Source of the DNA: Flavobacteriaceae bacterium
GTDB taxonomy: Bacteria; Bacteroidota; Bacteroidia; Flavobacteriales; Flavobacteriaceae
Direction of reading: 5' to 3'
Assembly: GCA_003533785.1 (NCBI GenBank)
Contig: DQCR01000043.1
Coordinates: 1 to 14,682 of the forward strand
DNA length: 14,682 bases
The position numbers and the translations under genes are program-made. This document shows positions 1 to 6,966 of this stretch, in pieces (the stretch's first letter is position 1; each line of letters starts with the position of its first letter). The notes beneath the pieces were generated by a model. The model saw only the letters and a list, made by a program, of their open reading frames with translations, was not told the origin of the DNA and did not search any database.

Positions 1-728
1 TCCTGAGAATTTTTGAGAATTTTAGGCGTTAAAACCACATTACCAGGTTTATACACCCCATGAACATTTCCGAAAGCAGCGGCTACTGTAAACCGGGGGC
101 TTACTTTTCTCAATTCCTCAAAGGCATAGGCGACTTCCTCGGGTTGGGTATAGAGCTTGGACTGATCTACGTCGGAATTGTCAACTCCATCTTCCTCACC
201 CCCTGTAATACCCAATTCTATTTCTAAGGTCATATCCATTTTGGCCATTCGCTCAAGGTATGTCTTACAAATGGTAATGTTTTCTTCGATGGGTTCCTCG
301 GAGAGATCAAGCATGTGTGAGCTGTAGAGTGATTTACCAAATTGTTGGTGGTGCTGTTCACTAGCATCGAGAAGACCGTCGATCCAAGGCAATAAATTTT
401 TTGCACAGTGATCTGTGTGTAAGATTACACGTGCACCATAGGCGGCAGCCATTTCATGTACATGTTTGGCTCCAGCTACAGATCCAGCAATTGCTGCTTT
501 TTGCTGCTCATTGGAAAGCCCTTTACCCGCATTGAACTGTGCCCCTCCATTAGAGAATTGGATAATTACTGGACTATTGAGTTCAGCAGCCGTTTCTATG
601 ACGGTATTGATACTGTTATTACCGATAACATTGACAGCAGGAAGAGCAAAAGCTTTTTTCTTAGCGAGGGCAAATACATCTTGTACTTGATCGCCTGTGA
701 GTACCCCAGTGGGAATATGGTTTTTCAT
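1..728 (-). CDS. fbaA: Class II fructose-bisphosphate aldolase, partial (C-terminus beyond window)
   Basis: Glycolytic and gluconeogenic enzyme that cleaves fructose-1,6-bisphosphate into dihydroxyacetone phosphate and glyceraldehyde-3-phosphate in the cytoplasm, using a divalent metal (normally zinc). The frame opens with ATG at 728 (M-K-N-H-I-P-T-G-V-L) and stays open to base 1, giving about 242 residues. The E. coli-type enzyme has about 359, so roughly the last third is missing. Visible family landmarks are H-T-D-H-C (residues 104-108, with the metal-binding Asp-His at 106-107), E-I-E-L-G-I-T-G-G-E-E-D-G (169-181), and F-G-N-V-H-G-V-Y-K-P-G-N (219-230, with metal-ligand His 223). These match class II subtype A. 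It lies 29 bases downstream of tamL on the same strand, but a good -7 box in that gap suggests its own promoter. Identification is firm; only the end is unseen. Confidence 0.96.
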   Translation of the reverse strand, partial: MKNHIPTGVLTGDQVQDVFALAKKKAFALPAVNVIGNNSINTVIETAAELNSPVIIQFSNGGAQFNAGKGLSNEQQKAAIAGSVAGAKHVHEMAAAYGARVILHTDHCAKNLLPWIDGLLDASEQHHQQFGKSLYSSHMLDLSEEPIEENITICKTYLERMAKMDMTLEIELGITGGEEDGVDNSDVDQSKLYTQPEEVAYAFEELRKVSPRFTVAAAFGNVHGVYKPGNVVLTPKILKNSQ

Positions 729-742
729 TCAAGTGGTTTTGG

Positions 743-750
743 CAAAAGTA
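743..750 (-). promoter_or_regulatory. Putative -7 promoter box for fbaA (TACTTTTG)
   Basis: Read on the minus strand this is TACTTTTG, an exact match to the Bacteroidota -7 consensus TAnnTTTG. It sits in the 29-base gap between the tamL stop and the fbaA ATG, 14 bases before the ATG. If used, it would give a leader of about 10 bases. I see no TTG/TTTG -33 element at the usual distance. The call rests on motif and position only. Confidence 0.5.
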
Positions 751-757
751 TAAAAAT

Positions 758-3310
758 TTAGAAAGGGTAATTGATTCCAACGTTAAATACTGCCTTGTTT
801 ATCCCATATTCTGTCCACCATCGTTGGTCCTCAGGCAATACCGGATTGTAGGTTTTAAAAGCAGTGTCAAAACGAAAGACAAAAAAGTCGAAATCATATC
901 GCAACCCAAAACCCGATCCTATGGCTATTTCATCCAAATCTTGAAGCCCTTCCCACTTTGAAGCGGGGTCTTGAACATTATCCCACAAATTCCAGATGTT
1001 ACCGGCATCCACAAAAAGGGCCCCTTTGAGTTTTCCAAAAAGGGGAAAACGATATTCTAAATTGGCGGCCAATTTAAAGTTAGCCTCATTAAATTCATTT
1101 AGATTTTCACTACTCCCAGGACCTAAACGATAGGCTTTCCAAGCTCTATTGTCATTGGTCCCTCCGGCAAAATAGGAACGAACAAAGGGAATGCTCGAAG
1201 CATTGCCATAGGGGATGGCCATGCCGATGAAGCTTCTGAAGGCAAGAACGCGGTCTATTCCTACTGGAAAGTGTTTGATATAATCAACCTCTGCTTTAAA
1301 ATATTGAGAGGGTTCTACACCAGAAATATCAAAGCGACCATTTTCATTTTTTTCAGTCCCTGTCCAATTGAGAAATCCATTGAATAAATTCCCAACCCAT
1401 TCCATTCGAAAACGAAATTGAGAAAAGTTTTCATCCAACAGACTTTGTTGGGTGTTGCTGTTGAAACTAAATGAAGAGCCTATAATTAGATTATTAACCG
1501 TAAGGCGTTGCTGGCGTTCTCGAATTCCTAAAATTCGCTCATAATCTTCAGATTCAATGGAAAGCGGTACATCGCCTGAGAATACCTGATTAAAAAATAT
1601 TTCTGCACCGGAAGGGATAACCAAATTGTTATTGGAATCTATAATTTCTCCATTTTGGTTGTATTGCTGTGCCAAGGCATTGAGTCGATCGTAACTATTG
1701 CGATAAACATTGAAATAATTGTCGATGTTCTTATTGTTTACAAATTCAATCTCTGCAATACGAAAAGACATTTTTTGATTGGTTTTGGGCTCCCAATTGA
1801 TTTCATAGGTACCCGCAAAGTATTGCTTATCCAAACCAATATTTTCTTGAATCGCAAACCCCAAAGTCAAGTCTGTTTTTGGGTTCATTTTTTTCGTAAT
1901 GATGCGGTCTAAGTCAACAGGGAGAAGGAGCCGTGGAATTTGTAGGTTAAGATCAGAACCCAATTCAAAAAGATCAAAAAATCGTGATAGTTGTTCACTA
2001 TTATTGGAAGAGGCTCCAAAGGAGGATTGCACCCCTACTTTTAGCACTTCGGCTCCACCAAGCACATTCCGAATAGCAGTAGATGTGCCAAGACCTAATC
2101 CAAAAAACTGGATATTGGAATGCGATAAATCAAAATCCAGTCCTAAAGAAAATTTTTCTTTTGGGGTCAGTCGGATATTCGTTTCTAAAAAAGGCAAGGA
2201 ATCGGAGATTGGTTGATAGGTAATACTCGGATATTTAAAATTTTCCAACTCATTGAAATATCGATAAGTCAAGAGGCGTTCTTGATCGCTATAGGTACTG
2301 TCTTTCTGAATAAACAACGAATTTGCTAATGCTTTTGGGCGGTATTTTAAGGGGCCTTTTGAATAGATATGAATGCCATTGTATGTAGTACTGTCTGAAT
2401 AATTATCTAGACCTGCGCCAAGTTGTTGAGACTCAATGAAGATGTTAATGCGTTTCACCCAATGAATCCGGTAAGGTTGGCTAACTAGGCTGTCCCCGAC
2501 ACGTATTTTTGGGTTGTCAATAGCCATTTCAATACCGATGAACTTATCTTGTCCAGAGCTGTCTATTGCCGCAGTAAAACTGAGACTGTTTTCTTGAAAA
2601 TTATACACCCCTGCATTTCGGAATAAGGTTAGCATTCGCTTGCGTTCTGCTTCGAAATCATCAATATTGAACCCCGCTCCAGGGATTAGAAAACTTTCCT
2701 GCATATTATCCGTAACTAAGGCTTCCAATTCACGTGCTGCAATGGAAAATTGAATGCTGTCTAGACGGTATTGTTGTCCTTTTTGAATACTGTAACGAAC
2801 TTCTGCTTTTCGCTGCCCCGTGGGAATAACGTCAGGGGTAAGTGTTGCATCGAAGTAGCCTTTATTTTTAAAGTATTGGATGAGGCGATTGGAATTACGC
2901 ATCATATTGGTGCTATCTAGTAATACTGCTGGTGCTCCTATCCCCTTTAACCATTGATTGCTCAATTTCTTGTAACGTAGAACCTGAGTGAGTTGTTTGG
3001 GAGAAAGAATTTTTTCCCAACGTTGCTGTCTCTTTTCTTTCTTAGAAAGCCAAGCATTAAAACTGGAATCAGGATCTTTTTTGGCCCATTGATTAAAAAA
3101 TATTTCAAAAGGAACCCCGATAAAAGTTTTATTCGGTGAATCTATGAATAATTCGTTACTAGCATCATTAGTTGCTGATTCACCATCGATGAGAATCTTA
3201 TTTTTTTTAAGTAAAATAGCATTGTTATCAAGGTACTTGGTGCTGCTACATTGCAGCATAAAGAAACTTAAAAAGGAAAGAATGATTACTTTTGAAACAA
3301 ACCGACCCAC
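758..3310 (-). CDS. tamL: TamL-type lipid-anchored Omp85 (BamA/TamA family) outer membrane protein
   Basis: An 850-residue outer membrane assembly or translocation protein of the Omp85 superfamily. The N-terminus is a lipoprotein signal (hydrophobic residues 8-19, then M-L-Q-C with Cys 21), followed by C-S-S-T-K-Y-L, the start typical of the Bacteroidota TamA variant with a lipid anchor (TamL). Residues about 30-430 should hold POTRA repeats; a typical POTRA turn is Y-F-K-N-K-G-Y-F-D-A (146-155). The rest is a 16-strand-type barrel with F-A-G-G-T-N-D-N-R-A-W (714-724), which occupies the position of the lid-loop motif, and F-V-D-A-G-N-I-W (766-773). The protein ends in Y-P-F, an aromatic end as expected for barrel proteins. 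The start is GTG at 3310: the frame closes just upstream (3329-3331), no in-frame ATG precedes the signal peptide, and a -7 box lies 19 bases upstream. BamA is normally encoded elsewhere and is longer, so TamL is preferred. The substrate is not visible from sequence. Confidence 0.88.
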   Translation of the reverse strand: MGRFVSKVIILSFLSFFMLQCSSTKYLDNNAILLKKNKILIDGESATNDASNELFIDSPNKTFIGVPFEIFFNQWAKKDPDSSFNAWLSKKEKRQQRWEKILSPKQLTQVLRYKKLSNQWLKGIGAPAVLLDSTNMMRNSNRLIQYFKNKGYFDATLTPDVIPTGQRKAEVRYSIQKGQQYRLDSIQFSIAARELEALVTDNMQESFLIPGAGFNIDDFEAERKRMLTLFRNAGVYNFQENSLSFTAAIDSSGQDKFIGIEMAIDNPKIRVGDSLVSQPYRIHWVKRINIFIESQQLGAGLDNYSDSTTYNGIHIYSKGPLKYRPKALANSLFIQKDSTYSDQERLLTYRYFNELENFKYPSITYQPISDSLPFLETNIRLTPKEKFSLGLDFDLSHSNIQFFGLGLGTSTAIRNVLGGAEVLKVGVQSSFGASSNNSEQLSRFFDLFELGSDLNLQIPRLLLPVDLDRIITKKMNPKTDLTLGFAIQENIGLDKQYFAGTYEINWEPKTNQKMSFRIAEIEFVNNKNIDNYFNVYRNSYDRLNALAQQYNQNGEIIDSNNNLVIPSGAEIFFNQVFSGDVPLSIESEDYERILGIRERQQRLTVNNLIIGSSFSFNSNTQQSLLDENFSQFRFRMEWVGNLFNGFLNWTGTEKNENGRFDISGVEPSQYFKAEVDYIKHFPVGIDRVLAFRSFIGMAIPYGNASSIPFVRSYFAGGTNDNRAWKAYRLGPGSSENLNEFNEANFKLAANLEYRFPLFGKLKGALFVDAGNIWNLWDNVQDPASKWEGLQDLDEIAIGSGFGLRYDFDFFVFRFDTAFKTYNPVLPEDQRWWTEYGINKAVFNVGINYPF
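3287..3294 (+). promoter_or_regulatory. Putative -7 promoter box for the RNA methyltransferase gene (TACTTTTG)
   Basis: TACTTTTG matches TAnnTTTG exactly and lies 52 bases before the ATG at 3347, inside the first codons of the divergent tamL gene. A start near 3298 would give a leader of about 48 bases that is antisense to the tamL 5' end. I see no convincing -33 element. Confidence 0.4.
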
Positions 3311-3329
3311 CGCAACATCGTTTTGCGTT

Positions 3330-3337
3330 CAAATGTA
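3330..3337 (-). promoter_or_regulatory. Putative -7 promoter box for tamL (TACATTTG)
   Basis: On the minus strand this reads TACATTTG, an exact TAnnTTTG match 19 bases upstream of the tamL GTG. It predicts a start near 3326 and a leader of about 15 bases. It lies within the untranslated leader of the divergent methyltransferase gene. No -33 TTG is seen at the usual spacing. Its position supports the GTG start of tamL. Confidence 0.45.
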
Positions 3338-3346
3338 CAGCTTTTC

Positions 3347-4060
3347 ATGTTACCTAAAAGCCGACTGAAACAAATAGCTCAATTGAGCCAAAAGAAATTT
3401 AGGGACCAAACGGGGTGTTTTGTCGTTGAGGGACACAAAAGCGTTCATGACTTTTTTGAACAAGGTTGGGAATGGACAGAACTCCTTTCGACTGAGCCTC
3501 AAGACTCTCTACCCACGACCGTTGTGAGTACTGCTGAAATGATTCGAATGACCCAATTCAAAACAGCCAGTCCGATGTTGGGGGTATTTAAAAAAAGAAA
3601 ACCCATTGCTCTCCCAACAAATGAATCGGTTTTGGTATTAGATCAAATCAGTGATCCAGGAAATTTGGGAACCATCCTCAGACAGGCGAGTTGGTTTGGT
3701 ATTCAACATGTATTGTGTAGTGAACAATCGGTAGATTGCTATAATTCTAAGGTGGTGCAGGCTTCGATGGGCGGAATGGCAAGAGTTTATTGTCATTATG
3801 GAAACTTGGTGGCTTTTTTATCGGGTACACAATTACCTGTCTTCGGTGCTGGCCTTTCGGGTAAATCTATTTATGAGGCTGAAGTTAAAGGACCCGCAGT
3901 TTACGCTTTTGGTAGTGAATCTCATGGATTCCGTAAAGAAGTTGCCTCCACCATCCAACAATGGATTACGATTCCAGCAAAAGAGACGGACAGTGTAGAG
4001 AGTTTGAACATAGCTTCGGCTTCGGCCATTGTACTTTCTCATTGTTATGCGGGCAATTAG
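3347..4060 (+). CDS. SpoU/TrmH-family RNA 2'-O-methyltransferase, target unknown
   Basis: A 237-residue S-adenosylmethionine-dependent enzyme expected to methylate a ribose 2'-OH in tRNA or rRNA. The N-terminal substrate-binding (SpoU_sub_bind) region covers about residues 15-85, including F-V-V-E-G-H-K-S-V. The knotted SPOUT domain follows with all three motifs: L-D-Q-I-S-D-P-G-N-L-G-T-I-L-R (98-112), F-G-S-E-S-H-G-F (188-195) and S-L-N-I-A-S-A-S-A-I-V-L (219-230). The ATG at 3347 is chosen because M-L-P-K-S-R-L-K-Q-I is the usual opening of this subgroup; an upstream in-frame TTG at 3323 would add eight residues with no family support. The gene is divergent from tamL and ends flush against porT, with its TAG at 4058-4060. 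It is clearly distinct from rlmB in this window (different motif wording), so the exact base modified cannot be assigned. Confidence 0.9.
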   Translation: MLPKSRLKQIAQLSQKKFRDQTGCFVVEGHKSVHDFFEQGWEWTELLSTEPQDSLPTTVVSTAEMIRMTQFKTASPMLGVFKKRKPIALPTNESVLVLDQISDPGNLGTILRQASWFGIQHVLCSEQSVDCYNSKVVQASMGGMARVYCHYGNLVAFLSGTQLPVFGAGLSGKSIYEAEVKGPAVYAFGSESHGFRKEVASTIQQWITIPAKETDSVESLNIASASAIVLSHCYAGN

Positions 4061-4804
4061 TTATTCAAATACAAGGTTGAGTACAACACCACGACTCACC
4101 ATATTGGTAATAGGCCCTGTCCAAGGGCTATTGGGACTGTTATCCGGGATTAATTCGTTTTGCGTGGAGAAGATACCCCGTATGGAAGGAGAAAACTTGA
4201 AATAAAACAAATAGAAATCAAAACCAATTCCTATTTCATAATTGATGTTTTGACTTTGGGTACGAAAGACATTACTGAAATTGTCATCTGTATTTTTTTT
4301 GTTGCTTGATAAATTGAAGTCAGTAGAAACCCCAGCCAGAAGAAAAGGCCTAAAGTTATTGATGCGCTGCGCATTGATTTTCAGTAAAAGGGGGAGGTGA
4401 ATATATGTGGATTTGATTTCTCGAATGCGCTCTTGCTCAGTGTTAAAAGCATCAATATCTGGATATAAGAGGTCACGCTGGGAGTAATATAGACCAGGTT
4501 CCAACCGAAGATTTAGAAATTGATTGATGCGTAAATCCCCGATCAGTCCAATTGTGAAGCCTGTTCCCGAACTTACTTCAATGTCTGGCAAATTATTGTT
4601 GCGATAATAGTCTTGATCGTAGTCAAAGTCGAAAAAGTAGTTGTTGAGCCCCACAAAGTAACCATAGTGAACAAAGCGGTCATCAAATTGAGGTAAATTT
4701 TTGATCCGTTCTCGTACCTGGGGGTATTGGGCAAAAAGATTCCATGTCCCAACTAAAAAGAGGATAAAACAAACTTGTATTTTATGTCTTTGGTTTTGTA
4801 CCAC
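4061..4804 (-). CDS. porT: PorT-family outer membrane beta-barrel protein of the type IX secretion system
   Basis: A 247-residue protein with an N-terminal signal peptide: Q-R-H-K, hydrophobic residues 11-24, likely cleavage after L-F-A before Gln 26. An amphipathic beta-rich barrel of the PorT type (OMP_b-brl_2) follows, with H-Y-G-Y-F-V-G-L-N near residues 46-54 and H-L-P-L-L-L-K-I-N at 136-144. PorT (SprT in gliding flavobacteria) is required for type IX secretion of proteins across the outer membrane, and its gene commonly follows ubiE in Flavobacteriia, as here. There is no in-frame ATG. GTG at 4804 gives a well-formed signal peptide and overlaps the ubiE end by 23 bases; a TTG at 4825 would add seven residues (254 in all). 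Translation is probably coupled to ubiE. The barrel family is sequence-poor, so the call leans partly on gene order. Confidence 0.8.
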   Translation of the reverse strand: MVQNQRHKIQVCFILFLVGTWNLFAQYPQVRERIKNLPQFDDRFVHYGYFVGLNNYFFDFDYDQDYYRNNNLPDIEVSSGTGFTIGLIGDLRINQFLNLRLEPGLYYSQRDLLYPDIDAFNTEQERIREIKSTYIHLPLLLKINAQRINNFRPFLLAGVSTDFNLSSNKKNTDDNFSNVFRTQSQNINYEIGIGFDFYLFYFKFSPSIRGIFSTQNELIPDNSPNSPWTGPITNMVSRGVVLNLVFE

Positions 4805-5519
4805 AATAAATTGTAGCGACGCCAAAAGTTTGAGGAGCGCTAGCTACCCTTATAAACCCAATTTTTGTCAAAATATTGTTGAAAGCACTGCCATAAGGAA
4901 AGTGTGCTGCAGATTCAGCCAAATAGTGATAGGCCGCCTTGTCTTTAGAAATTAGTCTTGCCGCGTTGGGCATAAGCCAACCTGTGTAAAATTGATAAAA
5001 TTGTTTGAATGGAAAGGCAGTAGGAACTGAAGTTTCCAAGATGAGTAAGGTTCCCTCGGGTTTTAGAACACGATAAATTTCTTTCAAGCCTTTTTCTAGA
5101 TTTTCAAAATTCCTTACTCCAAAGGCTACGGTGACCAGATCAAAAGTATTTGTTTCATAAACTAGTGCTTCGCTATCCCCAATCACCATTTCAATGGTGT
5201 TTTCTAGTTCTTTCTTTTTGATTTTTTCTTTTCCTAGCGCGAGCATTCCAGGGGAGATATCCAGACCAACAATTTTTTGAGCAGAAGTTTGACTAAGGGC
5301 AATAGCGAGGTCTCCTGTCCCTGTAGCTATGTCTAACGCTGTGTCAATTGGCTTTTGTTGTGCCATACGGACTACTTTTTTGCGCCAATGCACATCGATT
5401 CCAAGAGAAATAATTCGATTCAATAAATCGTATTCCCCAGAGATGGCATCAAACATACGAGTAACTTGTTTTTTCTTCGAAGCCTTCGAATCTGCATAGG
5501 GAGTCACTTTCTTTTTCAT
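4782..5519 (-). CDS. ubiE: Demethylmenaquinone methyltransferase (UbiE/MenG)
   Basis: A 245-residue methyltransferase that performs the C-methylation of demethylmenaquinone to menaquinone, the last step of respiratory quinone synthesis in this phylum. It shows the UbiE signature F-D-A-I-S-G-E-Y-D-L-L-N (23-34) leading to L-G-I-D-V-H-W-R-K (39-47). The S-adenosylmethionine loop is L-D-I-A-T-G-T-G-D-L-A (62-72), the acidic ribose-binding region is G-L-D-I-S-P-G-M-L (85-93), and the second family signature is R-V-L-K-P-E-G-T-L-L-I-L-E (150-162). The ATG at 5519 is preferred: the frame runs further up to a non-ATG start at 5579, but that 20-residue addition is unlike the family, and a perfect -7 box lies just before the ATG. 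First gene of a two-gene unit with porT and divergent from trkA. Ubiquinone substrates are unlikely in Bacteroidota. Confidence 0.95.
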   Translation of the reverse strand: MKKKVTPYADSKASKKKQVTRMFDAISGEYDLLNRIISLGIDVHWRKKVVRMAQQKPIDTALDIATGTGDLAIALSQTSAQKIVGLDISPGMLALGKEKIKKKELENTIEMVIGDSEALVYETNTFDLVTVAFGVRNFENLEKGLKEIYRVLKPEGTLLILETSVPTAFPFKQFYQFYTGWLMPNAARLISKDKAAYHYLAESAAHFPYGSAFNNILTKIGFIRVASAPQTFGVATIYCGTKPKT

Positions 5520-5525
5520 GGGAAG

Positions 5526-5533
5526 CAAAGATA
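5526..5533 (-). promoter_or_regulatory. Putative -7 promoter box for ubiE-porT (TATCTTTG)
   Basis: Minus-strand TATCTTTG matches TAnnTTTG exactly. It ends only 6 bases before the ubiE ATG, so transcription would start within a few bases of the start codon and the mRNA would be almost leaderless. No -33 TTG is seen. An alternative promoter further upstream cannot be excluded. Confidence 0.45.
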
Positions 5534-5586
5534 GAAGAATTGTGAGGGCTTTGAAGAGAATTATATCCCTAGCGACCACCTTTTTG

Positions 5587-5594
5587 TATATTTG
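5587..5594 (+). promoter_or_regulatory. Putative -7 promoter box for trkA-trkH (TATATTTG)
   Basis: TATATTTG matches TAnnTTTG exactly, 20 bases before the trkA ATG, and predicts a leader of about 16 bases. It shares a 95-base intergenic region with the divergent ubiE promoter; the two boxes are 53 bases apart. No clear -33 element. Confidence 0.5.
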
Positions 5595-5614
5595 CTGAGT
5601 ATTTTCCTACTTAT

Positions 5615-6964
5615 ATGAAAATAATTATCGCCGGAGGCGGTGAAGTAGGCTTCCATTTGGCCAAACTGCTATCCTATGAGTCTTTAGACATCACACTTAT
5701 TGACACCGATAAGGAACGTCTAACTTATGCTGAAAATCACCTGGATATTAAAACCCTGAAAGGGAATGCTTGTTCGTTGAGTGTGATCAAAGAAGCCAAG
5801 GTCAGTAATGCCGATTTGTTTATTGCAGTGACCTCAGAGGAATCGGCCAATATAACGATCTGCGCTTTGGCCAAGCAATTGGGTTGCCAGCGAACCATAG
5901 CCCGTATTTCTACAATTGAATTTATCAAAGAAAATGATTGCATCAATTTTGAAAAATTAGGAATAGACGAACTGATCTCACCAGAAGCCCTTGCAGCTGA
6001 CGAAATTCACCAGTTATTGGATCAATCGGCTTTTAGCAATAGTTATGAATTTGAATCGGGTGCGTTAACACTAATTGGAACAACCTTGGGAGACGAGGTC
6101 CCTTTCGTGGGCAAAAGTGTAAAAGAAGCCGCATCTATATTTCCCGATGTTCATTTTATGCCTATTGCACTCCAGCGAAAAAGTAGCCAATCGACATTGA
6201 TACCACGAGGGGATACCATTTTCGAAGCAGGAGATCGGGTATTTTTCACCACCTTAAAACAAGGGGTAGAAGAAATCTATAAACTCACGGGGAAGGTCAA
6301 AAAAGAAATTAAAAATGTGATGATTCTCGGTGGTGGAAAGATCGGGGCTATCACAGCACGTCGTTTAGCAGAAGAAAAATTCAATGTCACACTCATTGAG
6401 CAAAATAAAACCAAAGCCATTTCTATTGCTGAGGAATTTTCTGAAATTATGGTCATTCATGGGGATGGGAGAAGTGTGGAACTCCTAGATGAAGAAGACT
6501 TGGAGACCATGGATGCTTTTATTTCAGTAACCGAAAACTCCGAAACCAATATTATGACTTGCCTCATGGCAAAGTCTAAAGAGGTATCTAAAACCATCGC
6601 TTTAGTAGAGAATATCGACTATTTTCAGCTTACTCAATCCATAGGTATTGATACCTTGATTAATAAAAAACTATTGACTGCCAACACCATTTTTCGCTAC
6701 GTTAGACGAGGTGAGGTGGTGGACATGACAACATTGAGTCATTTGAACGCCGAACTCCTAGAGTTTGTAGTCAATGAAGATTCTAAAGTGAACGGTAAAA
6801 AGATAAAAGAGATTGACTTTCCAAGAACAGCTACCATTGGAGGTGTTGTGAAAGAAGGGGAGGGGGTCATTGCTTTAGGGGACTATGTTATTCAAGCAGG
6901 AGATCGTGTTTTGGTTTGTTCTTTACCCCGTTCCATCAAACGAATTGAAGGCTTGTTTCGCTAG
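5615..6964 (+). CDS. trkA: Trk potassium uptake system regulatory subunit TrkA
   Basis: A 449-residue cytoplasmic nucleotide-binding subunit that gates the TrkH channel. It has the full duplicated architecture. The first RCK_N Rossmann fold (about 1-125) has G-G-G-E-V-G at 7-12 and acidic L-I-D-T-D at 28-32. RCK_C (about 146-226) has the E-A-G-D-R-V turn at 204-209. The second RCK_N (about 232-350) has G-G-G-K-I-G at 239-244 and Glu 262. The second RCK_C (about 372-445) has the matching Q-A-G-D-R-V turn at 427-432. The conserved nucleotide loops suggest binding of NAD(H) or adenine nucleotides, as known for the family. ATG at 5615 puts the Rossmann strand at the extreme N-terminus, as expected. 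trkH follows after two bases, so the two are cotranscribed and probably translationally coupled. Confidence 0.96.
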   Translation: MKIIIAGGGEVGFHLAKLLSYESLDITLIDTDKERLTYAENHLDIKTLKGNACSLSVIKEAKVSNADLFIAVTSEESANITICALAKQLGCQRTIARISTIEFIKENDCINFEKLGIDELISPEALAADEIHQLLDQSAFSNSYEFESGALTLIGTTLGDEVPFVGKSVKEAASIFPDVHFMPIALQRKSSQSTLIPRGDTIFEAGDRVFFTTLKQGVEEIYKLTGKVKKEIKNVMILGGGKIGAITARRLAEEKFNVTLIEQNKTKAISIAEEFSEIMVIHGDGRSVELLDEEDLETMDAFISVTENSETNIMTCLMAKSKEVSKTIALVENIDYFQLTQSIGIDTLINKKLLTANTIFRYVRRGEVVDMTTLSHLNAELLEFVVNEDSKVNGKKIKEIDFPRTATIGGVVKEGEGVIALGDYVIQAGDRVLVCSLPRSIKRIEGLFR

Positions 6965-6966
6965 GC

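Noticed and set aside
456..761. Open frames on the plus strand over the aldolase gene (456-761 and 466-690)
   Set aside because: They are antisense shadows of fbaA; the minus-strand frame has conserved metal-binding motifs and theirs have no recognisable features.
4029..4086. Inverted repeat TTGTACT (4029-4035) / AGTACAA (4080-4086) around the methyltransferase/porT stop codons
   Set aside because: Seven base pairs with a 44-base loop, no T-run, and both arms lie in coding sequence; probably chance.
5520..5579. Upstream 20-residue extension of ubiE
   Set aside because: It uses a non-ATG start, covers the -7 box, and is unlike UbiE N-termini; the ATG at 5519 is followed by the normal family start.
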